This document shows, piece by piece, positions 1 to 11,735 of a stretch of 64,000 nucleotides of DNA. Position 1 is the first letter of the stretch. Each line of letters starts with the position of its first letter. Position numbers and translations under genes: made by a program. The notes beneath the pieces were generated by a model. That model was not told where the DNA came from. It searched no databases and was given only the letters and a program-made list of their open reading frames with translations. The DNA lies in NCBI GenBank assembly GCA_000711775.1, contig ARYC01017436.1, forward strand, positions 62,001 to 126,000. The letters are read 5' to 3'. This DNA comes from Oxytricha trifallax. Taxonomy: Eukaryota > Ciliophora > Spirotrichea > Sporadotrichida > Oxytrichidae.

Positions 1-640
1 CTCTTTAAAAGGTAAAGTTCAATGAGTGCAAGCATATCATCTTGCTTGATGCTATTTTACTTGGTAAAGATCATGTAGCCATCAGGCTTCCTTTACTTGA
101 AATGATTTACAGAGAATTCTTATCTGACAATAGATGCCAAAGATAAATTGGCTAGATAGTGCAGCAAATAGTTGAGGGTATTGAATAGCTTCACAAGCTT
201 GGATATGTTCATAGAGACTTAAAGCCATAGAACATTTACATTATGATGAAATTTCAACCTCTTAGAGTTTATATTATTGATTCCAATGAGCTCAAAGAGT
301 GCAGGCCACTTCATTAGGAAATTTAAACGGTACTCATGAATATTTCCCAGAGAGAGGATTGGAGAGACGGAGACACTTAACGGGATATCTGGGCTTTAGC
401 AGTAATAATAATAGAGAGCGATATGCCAAGAAAATATTACTTTAGCTGCAGAGGTGAGAGAGATTCTAAGCAGAGAATCAAACAATATCTCGATAAAAAT
501 AAAATAAATGGAGGTCTCAGAAAACTTGCATGCTCAACTATTTTCAAGCCAAGCTAAGAGAATTAACAAACTATAGAAACGATCAAACATCAACTTAGAA
601 AGATAAAATTCAGAGAACTGCCGCATGACTCTAAGCTTAT
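1..640 (+). pseudogene. Remnant of TBE 57-kDa zinc-finger/kinase gene (kinase part)
   Basis: Segments equivalent to the kinase catalytic loop (HRDLKP), the following metal-binding position (reads DSN here, DFN in the other copies) and the REDWRDGD region are visible in more than one frame. At least three frame breaks and a lost acidic residue after the catalytic loop show that it cannot encode a full kinase. No zinc fingers are in the window. Confidence 0.8.
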
Positions 641-811
641 GTTTGTATGAAATATATTTAAAACTCGCTTGTTATACTCACTTAAAATACTAATATTTAA
701 ACATAAAACCCCTACATAAACCCTATTAAAACCCTATAAAAGTATGCCTTAATAGTCTACTTTTATCAATCAAAAACTAAATCAAACAACTGAAAGGGTT
801 TTGGGGTTTTG
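1..811 (+). mobile_element. Decayed TBE transposon, right end only (truncated by the window)
   Basis: The first 630 bases match, in order, the kinase half of the 57-kDa reading frame of the TBE copies at 57335-58778 and 60268-61703, including a recognisable HRDLKP segment near 220. The frame is broken several times. The element ends at about 796-811 with a G4T4-type telomere-like run, the mark of a TBE terminal inverted repeat. The repeat next to it is much more diverged than in the two copies near 54-62 kb, so this copy is older. Its left part lies outside the window. Confidence 0.85.
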
Positions 812-1476
812 GATTGAATATAGTACAATAAATGTTTTTACCAGTTTGTATTTTACAATATAGATAAGTTAATATATTTTATTTTTCTTTTAGTTTTTTT
901 AACTTAAAAATTATAAAAAATTTTTTATAGATTAACTATTGATTTAAATTTAAAAACAGCTTATTTTAGCTGTTAAATTATATTTAATTATCATTGAATA
1001 TTGATTATTAATATTCGCATATATAAAATCCCGTTAGTCAATTAAGAACAAAGATTTGGAGTTAAGAACAAATAAATATAAAGAAAGATTTCAATGGCGG
1101 AAATTATAAATGTTTGAGTTAATTATTAAAACTATTGGCTCGATTAAATGTCCTTATAAAATAAACAAATCAGGGTGTGTTAAATTAATATTAACATAAT
1201 TATATATAATTTCAGCCAATTATAATTTAATTTTTAATTAATTGTCCTTAACCCCCTATCTTTTGTTTTAATTGAAATATGGGGTTTTATATATATATAT
1301 ATATATATATGAGTTCTAATATAAAGGATTTAATCTTTTTTAGTTTTTTATTAGAAATAATCGAGATAATTAATGTTCTTGAAATAAAATTTAACTTAAA
1401 AACAAATAAACGAACTTAATCTTGCTTGTAAATATCAAAACTAAATATAGTTTTAGCTCATAAAGATATCATGATC
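812..1476. other. AT-rich spacer
   Basis: Very AT-rich, with a short (AT)n run near 1287-1310. No reading frame or RNA gene was seen. Confidence 0.6.
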
Positions 1477-3390
1477 TCAACACCAATTCGACATCGATAT
1501 TAACGTTTAAACTGAAATTTTACCCTGAATTGAAAGAATAGTATCTGAATCAGTACCTTGTGAATTAGCATAGACTGTAGTAGAATCCTGATTATTTCTT
1601 ACAGAAGATACAATTGCTTCCATAGCATTGAAATCATCGCGATTGATCCTCCTTGGATTCCCTCCAATTTGGATTTACTGATTTTTGTTTTGTGATGATG
1701 CCTAGTTTTCAGGATTAATAATCTGAGACTATGAGGGACTGATGAATTCAATTGTGACTGAAGCTGTTGCATCTAAGAATGCAGCAATTGATTCTAATAC
1801 TGCATCTAATTCAACTAGGAACTTTAGAATCTTTGTTCTGTCTGTGAATTAATGATGTACTTTATATTCCATGCCAAGTTTCTAATATTTCTTATGACTA
1901 TTTGTGTTAGTTACTAATACTCTCTTATAACTACTTATGTTCTTCTCTTATTTATGTTTGTAACTATTTATTTTCGAGGTTCTATAGCTTCTATGATTCA
2001 ATGAAGTACGTAATCATACTCATAGTCTGCATCTACTGTGATTCAATCATTCGGATGCTTCTAGCTTCATCGTGGATTTCATTGAAATAATCTTGAGTTT
2101 GGTCTATATCATTGCAGTTAAAAGAATTCTTGCTAGCTGAAAGATTCCTGGTAGAGTTATTATTTGGGCATTTTTGCATCGCTTATTTATTCTCAGTCAT
2201 GCTATCAATGATATAATATGTCTTCAATTAAAGTTATGAGGTCTAAAAATTGCTGATCAAAGTCTCCTTATTGACTACCTTATTAGTTTGATTGTTTGAT
2301 GCTTGTGAAGTCTTGTAATGGTTTGGAGGCATATTTGATTACCCATGAATTTCAGTTTACTCATACTAGCCAAACCTGAATTAGCAAAACAGGCTGAAGC
2401 GTGATTCTGGTACTAGAATTATATTCATTTCTACATACTTAGGAAAAACTAAAAGTAGAGTTTTTTTGTATTTCTAATAATTATTATTCATTTGTGTGAA
2501 TATTATTGGTCTTTCCCTCACAGACATCATTACCATTGACATCTTATTTTAAGGTTTAGGGCCTCAACTTATCAAAAACATCTAAATCATTGAAACCTTT
2601 TGGTTAGCTGCGTCTGAAATCACTTTGTTTCTAATAATGAATAGAAGTCCTCTCAAAGGTGTTCCAATGTTTCTCTGAGGATTGGAAATTGCAACTCGAA
2701 TTTCTCTTTTTCTTCTTCGCACTGGCTAAAGGAGTTTTCATTGCAGAGTTTCCATTCAAAGACACTTGCTTCTCTTCCTCTAAGAATATTTCATTCAAAT
2801 TCTTCTTCTTTTTGTCAGTTGATAATTTGCTTTGCACTGTGACTACAGATTTCTGAATCTCTTGAAAAAAGCTTTGGAATTGTTAAGTCATCATGAATCT
2901 TAATTGTTTATGATACTCTTCTCAAGATCTTTTGTGCATACCGTTTTCTGAATCTTAGTAAACTTTGTTTATTAAACAGTTATTAAATCCATTTATGTTT
3001 TTTAAATAATTCTTTTTTACTATTTTTGCAAGCGCTTTTAACTTTCATGAGCGAAAGAATTGCCTTTGAATCGACGTCAAACAAACTTAGATCAGTCAAG
3101 TTATTGAGTTCCTCTTCATCCTATCTCCTTTAATGGTGATTTTGCATTGTGTGATTGAAATCGTGTGTCTTTTCACTTCTTGTTTTCATTCCAAAGTTAT
3201 CTTCACCATCAATCTTGGTTGAATTTACCTAGTGCTACTCCATCGCTTTCTAAAACTTTTTTTCACATTAACCATTAAATTTGACCTCAGTTTCACCGAT
3301 AACGTTCTTAACTCCAATAGAAGAATCAAACTCAAAATCTACTTAAGTGTCTGATTGTTAGGAAAGCTAAGCAACTTTCCTGTGTTGTCA
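1477..3390 (-). CDS. Glutamine-rich coiled-coil protein, family not recognised
   Basis: With TAA/TAG as Gln, the minus strand reads through most of this span and ends at TGA (complement 1477-1479). The protein is polar and rich in Q, N, S and K, with lysine/glutamate heptad-like stretches around 1900-2000 and 2640-2830. At least three frame changes (near 2900, 2380 and 1845) occur without clear stop clusters and probably mark small IESs whose pointers I could not settle. The 5' end was not found: the frame meets TGA near 3395 and no in-frame ATG lies just inside. No known domain was seen, so the function is unknown. Confidence 0.6.
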
Positions 3391-4007
3391 ACTTTTTCTT
3401 TGAAAATCTACCTCAAATCATTAGTTTGTTTTATTTTAAAAATAATTTATTTAAATTTTGTAATATAAAATAACTGTTAACAGAGTTTTAATTCAAAATA
3501 ATCATCTGTAAATTGAATTTTCAATTTATATCTAATCATAGGGGAAATGTTTAATACAAAAGAATTTAGAAAATAAATATTTTGTTTAATTCAATTTAAA
3601 AATATATAAAAAAATTTAATAAAATTTACAGATATATTTTATCTTTGTTTCATTTTACTATAAAAAAGTTTATTCAATTTTATTAAAAAAATAATAATAA
3701 ATAGGCAGAATTCTTAATTTAAAATTACTATTTTAATTGTAATAGTTGATAAGAATTAAATTTTTTAACAAATAGAATGCTACCAAAATATTATTTTTAA
3801 TTTCATTTTATAAAACTTTTATTCAATTATATAATAAATTTTGAGACATTTACAATATTTTTGTTAAGATTAATTTTTAGAAAAAAATACGTTTCTCCAA
3901 ATTTTAATAATTAATTTCATTCTGAATATTTAAATTAAGTATTAATTTACTTATCTTAAATATTTTGTAATCAGAAAACTTAATAATTTGTGCGATTAAT
4001 AAAAAAC
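3391..4007. other. AT-rich spacer between divergent genes
   Basis: Sequence dominated by A/T runs. Genes on both sides point away from it, so it probably holds both promoters; no specific motif was recognised. Confidence 0.5.
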
Positions 4008-6047
4008 ATGAACAGAAACCAGGAGGATTTTTCGTTTTTAAATAATACTGTAATTCATAAAAGAAACTCATAAGAAGAATTATTCTTAGATGATTCTTTA
4101 ACTATTGATGATCAACAACAACATCAGCAACTTGATCCTGCTTTCAGATAAAAGTTTAGCAACACAATTTTACCTTCAAAGTAAAAACTCACAACAATGA
4201 AAGTCCCACATCACTCAAATCAAATATATCAAAGTTCCAGCAAGAATCAACAGCATGCTCAAGGCTTTTAAAGCAACTCCTCATTATATTAAAGAAAATT
4301 GAGTAACTCTATAGGTTTCAACTCCAATTCTAGAGCAAAACAAGAACATTCTCATTTTGTTAATGAAAACTTAGGTGTTCATAGTGAAAAGAAATCTCTG
4401 AAAAGAGATTCATAACTCACTAATCAGGATCTCCAAAATGACATCAAAAGTTAAGTTCATGGCCCAAACATGATGCATCACCGCTCTTTCTCTCAAATGA
4501 TGCCATCTTAACAATAAAATTATAAACAATACAAATCACAAGTATATTGATCGTATTTTACTTACAGCTATATAAAATATTAATATTCTTCAACTGTTAG
4601 TGAACTGATTCGACAAAGATTGATACCTTCTTAACTTGACCAGATTAATGAAGACTAATTCACTTAGCTTGAACCAACTTAACACATTCAAAGTGAGTTC
4701 CAAGTTCAGCCTAACTATTAGAGAAGCTAGAATTAAATTTAACAGTTTGTCAATAATAATCTAGGTTAATTTAATACCAACTCAAACTTCAACGACACTT
4801 CTATTAGAAATTAATTTGAACCTCGCCTTTTGAATGACCAAGTTTTGGTAGATCAAAGCATGATACAACATTTGTAAAACCCTTTAAGCCATGATGATGA
4901 ACATTAATATAATAATGAACCCCAGTATTCAATTATCAAAAATCCAGGATGGAAAAATCTATCAAAGTAGAAGTAGAAGATTTAAGCTAAACTCCAAGGC
5001 TAACACTCTGAGAGAAGCAAGAAATAAGGTTACTTTAGCCCATAAATTAAACAAAATTAGCAACCTGACTCTCAAATTGAGCTTTTCCAAGTGAATAATC
5101 TAGAAGATTAGACTTAATAAATCAGTTAAAATACTCTCTCATAAGTAAATCAGTTTTAGCATAGTGACAAGAAAATGAGCCATAGCAAGTAAAATTTTGA
5201 TCCATTAATTTCTCTAAGAGGTGCCTAAGATATAACTCAAAATCAAACATTTGATAATAGAAAACCATTTAAATAGAAAATTCCAAGTCATTAGACATTA
5301 TTTACTGATAAAGCTCATCATTTTAATAAGAAATTAGTTTATTAGAATTCAAGCAGCTACTTCTCAAATTCCAGCGGATCAAATAAAATCGTCTCGATAA
5401 AAGTAGTAAAACCTAAAGAAGCTTATGACGAATCGTGCGTCTCTAGTGATAATGATACTAAATCCATCAATTTTTATAACATTTTTCCAAAGGTGGACTC
5501 AGCATTGCCTTAATCAAGAAAAAGCAAGATTAGAGAAAGGTCAGATTCTGAAGGGAACAATAGCTGCTATTTTTCAAAAGATAAAGGTTCCAGAACAAGC
5601 TCTAGAGATTCTAAGTCTTGCTTTTACGGTAATGAGTAGGTGGAAGAATTAAAACATGAAATAAACTTTCCAAGCTAAAATCAAAATTAATAGAAGCCAG
5701 TAAAATTGCAAGGGTAGAGTTAGGATCCCCATTTACACTCTTCTTTTTAGAGAAGGGAACTTGATTTAATCAACCTTAAAAAGCAAGAGAAGTCTTCTGG
5801 ACCAACTACTTTACTCAGCACACATAACTATGCTTCCAATCCATAGTAGTAAACTTAACAAAAAAAGCTCATCCAAGATAGAGAGAGGCCATTTTCTCAA
5901 AATTCTGACTTTTAAATCTTAAATAAAGAGTATTAGATACTTAAAGCTAAAGTGTGGAAGAGTTTCTCAGACTTTGATGAAGTCATTGTATCTTTTGAAA
6001 AAAGAAACAGTGGAAGCAGTTTGAGCCAATAAAGAGACTTTATTTGA
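4008..6047 (+). CDS. Gln/Ser/Asn-rich low-complexity protein, about 670 aa
   Basis: The frame opens at ATG 4008 (MNRNQEDFSFLNN) and stays open to TGA 6045-6047, except for one TGA at 4548. That TGA lies between repeats ATATT at 4544 and 4577 (33 bases, a multiple of three), a candidate IES. GTATAT...TTACAG at 4542-4567 looks like an intron, but removing it breaks the frame. The protein is polar and disordered, with Q/N/S tracts and many KTR/SRS patches; no globular domain was seen. It resembles the many Q-rich proteins of spirotrichs. Function unknown. Confidence 0.75.
4544..4576 (+). other. Candidate IES, pointer ATATT (33 bp)
   Basis: Removing the segment between the two ATATT copies deletes the only in-frame TGA of the gene and keeps the frame. 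A third ATATT at 4583 (39 bp) and a TATT repeat 9 bp apart give alternative boundaries, so the exact ends are open. Confidence 0.5.
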
Positions 6048-6542
6048 CAAGAAATACAGCCAGTATTCATAGAGTTTGAGCACCTATAATATGCATGAGA
6101 TAAGATTTTTACATAGTAATAAACTGAAAGAGATATTATTATATAGCAAGAAATGAATTTTAATGAAGTTAAGAGTATTATTACAAATTAGGAATGATTT
6201 TTTTTAAGTATTTGAATTTCTTTTTAGAATTTGTTTCATCTTTATTATAAATGACAAGCATTTCATAAAGCATAAATATTATAAAAATTTAATTTGAAAG
6301 CAATGATTTTTTTATTAAAATACATGTTAATTTCGAACAAAAATATAATTGACTTATTGAAATAAAATAATTAGAATTATAATATTTAAAATGGAGTTAA
6401 GTACATTAAAAGGAACTATGAATACCATAAAGGGTATTGGAGGTTTTAGCACAGCCTTTTGGAGATTCATTATTGATAAATAATAAAATATTTGTAAATA
6501 GAGAAAATGACTTGCCGATATTAGTCCAAAATAATTGATTGA
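6048..6542. other. AT-rich spacer with one short frame
   Basis: Intergenic and AT-rich. A 40-codon frame starts at ATG 6391 (MELSTLKGTMNT) and stops at a TGA near 6509. It has no partner exon that I can join to it and is not called a gene. Confidence 0.5.
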
Positions 6543-9255
6543 ATGTATATAATTATCAATTTAAATAATAAGGAGGAGATAGGAGTGCAGCACATATACC
6601 CAGATCAAAAGAGTTATGTTAAAAAGAAACCCACTTTCGAGGAGAGACAAGCAAAAATAGAATAAATGCTTGAAAAAGTAGAATTCAATGATGAAAAACT
6701 TAGCAATCATGAATAGCAGTTATAAAGATTGTAAGTTCTTATATTAAAGACTTGAAAACTCCTTATTTATTGAGAGATACTTTACTACCTTTCACTTTAA
6801 ATTCATGCCTTAAATTTATTAATATAGGTCAGACGAGGCGCTTGAACTACATACTTACATAAAGAAATTGGGATTAATGCCAGACATCTGCGTAGAAGAT
6901 TACTTAGTAAATTTCTTCTAAAGTTTATACTTTCAACGCCAAGGCATCCAATAAATGGACGAACTACTACTCTCCTTGAACAACCTCTTAGTGCTTAATT
7001 TATCATATAATCAAATCAGCAGAGTTCAAAATCTACCTAAAAATCTTAGAGAGTTGTACTTAACAGGAAACTAAATTGACTACATTGATAGTAGACTGAG
7101 AGTACCCTCACTTGTTCATTTGGGACTAGGTTTTAACAACTTAACAAGTGAATATTTGGCATAGATTGTAGTCTCGTTCCCAGGTCTGTTCTCCTTGGAT
7201 TTGGCATTCAATCAAAATATTAAATAAATATAGGTTATTGAAGTAAAAATATCATAACATTTTTCATGATCTATGTTTATATATATATTTGAGTATATTA
7301 TGAGATTGCTCAATTATATTGTATTTATAAGATTTTATAGAAAACAATTTTAAGAAAATTTCTATTATATATCGAAAATCACTGTATGATGTAGAATATG
7401 TTTATTTAATTATATAATATGTCTTAATTAAATGATTTATTGCTCAACAATATGGAAAAAATTATCTAATATTAGGACTTAATAAACTGTACTTAAAGAC
7501 CATTTAATTTTATCAAGGAATAACTATTAAAAATATAGCTTTTAATATGTTTGATTTTTAAAAAAAACATATAGAAATACTCTTTAATCTAATGATTATG
7601 ATTATAAATAAAATAATAAAGATAAAATACTAATTTTACAATTTTATATTCTTTATTTTTCAAATTAACCTATTATTTATTAATTATTTTATCTGATTCA
7701 ATCAATTAGATTCATTAGCTGGTGTTATTGATAACTTGATGTAGCTACCAGACTTAAGAATGCTCTCTTTAATAGGCAATCCACTGACATTAACTACGAA
7801 GTACAGAGATATATTGAAATAGAGACTGAAAATGCTTAAAGTTTTAGATAATATCCCTACTCTTAATGAATCAGACTCCCCTAAGAAAAAGGCCAAAAAG
7901 CTATCATAAGATCCATAATATGGTTAGATGATTGAGATTAAGGATGAATTTAGAGTAAACTTTTTGTTTTTACTTTGTATATAATGAATTCTCACTGGAT
8001 TTGCAATTCAGAGTGCTATCTAACATCGATGGAATTTACTTAAACGAAGAAAACTGTGCTTCTAAAATGGAGATGTTAGATCAACTTTAAGATCAAGAAA
8101 AATCCTCAGTATTCTGGCTTAGTTACACAAATCACTTCGGAAACTAAGTTCAAAGTGAAAGCAAGATATGGATTTAGCATTTTGCTGTAGATAAAGAAGC
8201 TGGAATAGGAAAAACAGACATAAACTTCAAATTAAGAATGGTTGAAAGACCTACTTTAGAGTTCAGAGAGTGGATTAGAAGAGATTTACTAGTTGAACTA
8301 TGGGAAACTAGACCAAGAATAGCTGAAAAGAAAAATGAAGACGAAAGTGTAACAAAGGAAGTGGTTATTAATTCAGAAACAAACAAGCCAATTATTGATA
8401 AGAAACTCAGAGGGATACTTCTTAGTATTTTTACTTTTAAATTATATACTGAAAGTGCAACTGAATCATTTAATTCAGAAGCCAGAACTTGCCCAAGAGG
8501 AGTTGATATACCATTAAAAAGCTCATTTCTTTGATCCAAAGTTCAAAGCAGAACCTGAGTTCATGTTCGATAATTTCTTTGTGAACTTGAAAGACTAAGA
8601 AAAATAAATCTTGGTAGAGAACCTTTCTTAACAGGAAGAGGAAGCTAAGCAAAGAAAACTTCAAGAGGAAGCAAATAAGGTTTAGTCTTAAGCTAAATAT
8701 AAAATTAATTATAAACTTTGTACTTAATAAGAAATACTTTTATTTATTAGCTAATATATTGGGAGGTAAACCTGGTGGAAAACCAGATCCAAAGAAAGAC
8801 CCCAAATTAGCAGCTCAAAAGAAGGGAGCAGTAGTGGAAGATAAAAATGCCCCGAAAACTATAGTAGTTGACTACCCAGATATACCTACCGCCCCTAATT
8901 ATTAGATCTTTGAAAAGACTTATGCTTAAATGCGCATGTAAATACTTCATGAATAATCTGGAATCACTGCATAATCACAAAAGAAAGTTGCAAAAGTTCA
9001 ATTTTTGTATTATCGTTAATAATAATTAATGCATTTATCTGCATTAAGATCATTTTATTTTTTCTACAAAATATTAAAGTGGAAACCGCAGATGAGAAGA
9101 AAGCATCAAGAGCTAAAGAATTACTGTCTTAATACCAAATAGTGAGAGCTTTGCCCTTCAGTTTAATTGTAAAAACAAGATTTAACTTGCCAGAGGAAGT
9201 TATTGAAGTTAAGAAAGATCCTGAGCCAGTTATTGACCCTAAAAAAAGGAGATGA
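6543..9255 (+). CDS. LRRC43-like leucine-rich-repeat protein, probably axonemal
   Basis: ATG 6543 follows an in-frame TGA directly. One GT-AG intron (6731-6827) and five IESs are removed to give one frame ending at TGA 9253-9255. After a basic, coiled N-terminus come about four leucine-rich repeats (LLVLNLSYNQI, LRELYLTGNQI, LVHLGLGFNNL, LFSLDLAFNQL) and a capping segment (LRMLSLIGNPL...YRDIL). The C-terminal half is a non-repeat region ending in a basic tail. The order and spacing, especially HLGLGFNNL and LDLAFNQL followed by IGNPL and YR, recall vertebrate LRRC43, an axoneme-related protein. Orthology is an inference from memory of the family; the LRR protein itself is certain. Confidence 0.85.
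6731..6827 (+). other. Spliceosomal intron (97 bp)
   Basis: Starts GTAAGT, ends ATATAG, lacks flanking direct repeats, and its removal joins QQLQRL to SDEALELH in frame. This separates it from the pointer-flanked IESs downstream. Confidence 0.85.
7206..7695 (+). other. IES, 490 bp, pointer ATTCAATCAA
   Basis: The 10-base repeat lies at 7206-7215 and 7696-7705. Excision joins LDLAF-NQ to LDSLAG within a leucine-rich repeat in frame. The removed DNA is over 80% A/T by eye and full of stops. Confidence 0.93.
7944..7983 (+). other. IES, 40 bp, pointer ATGAATT
   Basis: Repeats at 7944-7950 and 7984-7990. Excision gives IKDEFSLDLQFRVL in frame and removes a TGA. Confidence 0.88.
8415..8445 (+). 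other. IES, 31 bp, pointer ATACT
   Basis: Repeats at 8415-8419 and 8446-8450. Excision changes frame correctly and gives KKLRGILKVQLNHLIQKP. Confidence 0.88.
8691..8748 (+). other. IES, 58 bp, pointer AGCTAA
   Basis: Repeats at 8691-8696 and 8749-8754. Excision gives NKVQSQANILGGKPGG in frame. Confidence 0.85.
8993..9075 (+). other. IES, 83 bp, pointer AAAGT
   Basis: Repeats at 8993-8997 and 9076-9080. Excision gives KKVAKVETADEKK in frame and allows the last 56 codons to be read. Confidence 0.85.
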
Positions 9256-9305
9256 TATACAATTATTATTATAGTTTAACTTCTACAATGCTCAAAGATT
9301 TATGT

Positions 9306-10739
9306 TCAATCATGAATGATTGTAATTTATGAGTTGAGCTTATTAGATAAATAAATACTGACTACTAATAATAAATTGATCTAGTTACTATAGGTGATTG
9401 ATTCTATTTAGGATTATGATTAGCTATAAATTATCCTAACTTATAGAAGGAGCTCCCTCATTCTATAAATTCCATCATACTACCATATCTATTTAAAATA
9501 TGGATAAACCCGCTTTGATTAAATTGTGAGTGCATTCAATCTAATTGGAATACTTTTTATATATTTATTCACTAATTTGTAATGAGTATAATAAAAATTT
9601 AAACCCCCTCCCAATCTTAACTTCTTCTTCGCAAAACATCCAAGTGCCATTTGTACTACCCTTACCAGTGCCATCGCCATCTCTAATCAACCATTTGTCA
9701 TTGATAAAATCTAGTATGCACTGGTATCTGCTGAGAGAGGTGTCTGTGAATTTTACTTTGCATTTATCTGTCCTCCCTATCATTAATGGAGCACTTGAGC
9801 TCTTAAACTCACTATATAGGCATGATTTAATAAGTAAAAAAAAATATTCAGAGTTTCAATGATCTTCGTAACATTATTTGAAATTCTTACAATTGCTTAT
9901 TTTTATTAGGGCCATCGATGAACTTCAAAAATATTATGTCATTTCTTGATGATTATAAACCTTATACAGCTGCTGCAGAAGCTTAAATTAAAAAAAGGAA
10001 AAAGATAATTCATTATTTATCCTACCCTTTTATAATTTTTAAATATGAGCTTAATCTTTAGAGTAGTACTTATCAATAGCAGCTTCCTTATCTTTATTTT
10101 TACCATGTGTGATGCCCACCACCATCTGATTCTCACCAAATATGACTATTTAACCGTTTCGCAATTACTATATTAAATTTATAAACATTATTTATTTGTG
10201 TAAAACATAAGAAAGAATATGAATCACTGATTAGCTTACACTGTGTTGAGTATTAGAAACTTTGAGGAAAGTCCCTGTTCCTAAGCCCAGATCTTTTATG
10301 AAATAACCATTTTTATCTAATAAAAAGAATTGTTAATAAATTTGATAGAAATTAGCGATAAATTTAAGTTAAGGTTTTTAAACTTACATTTATCGTATCT
10401 TATGTAAAAGTGCTGTTCTGCAAATTGATCTTCTTTTTCGCACACAACGTCATTAACTATCTTAAAAGAAAAGAATTTATCCACACTCATTTTTTAAGAC
10501 ATATAAGGCTTATCATATTTTAATAAATGAGAAAATATCTTGCCATTCATATCTTTGGCACTGCCAAAATACACATAATGATCATCGCAATCTTCCCTCT
10601 GACTGGTAATCAGTCCCATGGCATTAATTTTGAATGAATGTTTGTTTTTCAGTCCATTTCCTTCAACTAACTTCATTTCTAAAAGTGGAGCTTTTTCTAA
10701 CATCACTCTTTTTCTCTCTTCTTTCTACTGAATTATCAT
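9306..10739 (-). CDS. Tandem FHA-domain protein
   Basis: ATG at 10739 (minus). After three IESs and one intron (10168-10239, GTAAGC...ATATAG) the frame runs to TGA (complement 9306-9308). First FHA domain: residues from about 85, with HFYIRYDKNGYFIKDLG, GTGTFLKV and LRNGQIVIFGENQMVVGI. Second: MIGRTDKCKVKF, SLSRYQCILDF, WLIRDGDGTGKGSTNGTW. The GR..C, S..Q/H and STNGTW motifs are the phosphothreonine-binding signature of FHA domains, so the protein should bind phosphorylated partners. There is no kinase or RING domain. The C-terminal 45 residues after the second FHA depend on the 9491 IES and are less sure. Confidence 0.85.
9491..9596 (-). other. IES, 106 bp, pointer ATTTAAA
   Basis: Repeats at 9491-9497 and 9597-9603 (plus strand). 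Excision extends the second FHA frame (KIGRGFKQIWQYDG). Confidence 0.7.
9840..9926 (-). other. IES, 87 bp, pointer AAAAATATT
   Basis: Nine-base repeat at 9840-9848 and 9927-9935. Excision joins the linker after FHA 1 to the start of FHA 2 in frame. Confidence 0.85.
10312..10388 (-). other. IES (or intron), 77 bp, pointer TTTATC
   Basis: Repeats at 10312-10317 and 10389-10394. Excision gives IRYDKNGYFIKDLG, an excellent FHA core. The same stretch also carries GTAAGT and TTATTAG ends; splicing would give IRYDKYKNGYF, also in frame. Confidence 0.75.
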
Positions 10740-10808
10740 TTTGTCTTGAGATATTGTAAATTGTAAATTAAGTATCAAACAATCATTCATGTAATTATAG
10801 TAGAATTT

Positions 10809-11735
10809 TCATATATTAAATTAATGTGATTAATGAGATAGTTAGTTCAGTTGCTAATCTTTTTCTCTTTATTTCCTTGCTTATTCATCATCTTTAATTT
10901 CCTCTTGTTATAATTATTATTTATTGTTTTATGAGTGTGATGGCTGCTGTCCCTGGATTTTATCATTATTCTTCATTGAATATAAAAATAATTTAATTAT
11001 CTAAATCTATTCTATTCATATTATTCCCTACAATATAAATTGCTATTTTATTATTCTAAGTTGCTCCAGATACATTTTAATTTTACTATTGATTATTACT
11101 GAAATAACATTCATTATAAATACCACAGTTCATATTAATTTATCTATGTTAATAGTATTAATTTTATTAAGTTTTTATCTCTGAGCACTGCTCATCTCAG
11201 CAGTTGAATCTCCATCTTTTCTCTCTTCTCCCAAATTTTTAACCTTTTATTTTTAGGTTTCTTTGTCTTCTTAGTAGCTTTTATCCTTCATTATATCCTT
11301 AGAACGCTATAATTAATTTATAAAATTAATGACACAAATTGGTTTAATTTAATTTAAACTTGAAATGAATTCTTGAAATAATATTTAGAATAAATGTATA
11401 ATAAATATAAATAATTATATCTGCCATCTTTAGAGGCTCTGTTTTTAGAATTGTTAAGATCTTCGCTGTTTTAATCTGATTTTTTATCTTTTCTATTCCG
11501 AGATTTGTGATTTGCATTTTTACTTGACCTCTATAAAATTATGAGATAAATAATCTAATGTGAAATAATGAGTGAGTCTTATTTAGATTGGATAAATTAT
11601 TTCATTTTCTAACTTAATTATACTTAATTCACTATTATCAAGGGAATAGTTTCGACTTTATTTCATCTTATAACTTACTCTTTTTTTGTGAGGTACTGCC
11701 TATGTCAATTCACTGCCATGATAGTCTTCACTCAT
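10809..11735 (-). CDS. Small highly charged, Q/S/K-rich protein
   Basis: Starts MSEDYHGSELTQAV at 11735. An intron (11531-11678, GTAAGT...TTTATAG) leads to KKRRSSKNANHKSRNRK. An IES at 11299-11429 is removed next (RASKDIMKDKSYQ), then comes a further junction whose pointer I could not fix (between about 11170 and 10985). The last segment is Q-rich and stops at complement 10809-10811. The SR/RS- and K-rich middle suggests an RNA- or nucleus-related low-complexity protein, but this is only compositional. No domain was recognised. Confidence 0.6.
11299..11429 (-). other. IES, 131 bp, pointer TTAGA
   Basis: Repeats at 11299-11303 and 11430-11434. Excision joins two lysine-rich blocks in frame. 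Confidence 0.78.

Noticed and set aside
1287-1310. (AT)n run as a regulatory site
   Set aside because: Simple repeat in AT-rich DNA without any other sign.
2659-2856. Plus-strand standard-code frame of 65 codons (Phe-rich)
   Set aside because: It is the complement of a lysine-rich part of the minus-strand gene, which reads far longer with TAA/TAG as Gln.
4542-4567. 26-base GT-AG intron in the Q-rich gene
   Set aside because: Ends look right, but splicing breaks the frame at once; a 33-base IES with ATATT pointers fits.
8174-8539. Minus-strand 121-codon frame inside the LRR gene
   Set aside because: The plus strand has the clear protein with consistent IES joins; the minus frame is a shadow.
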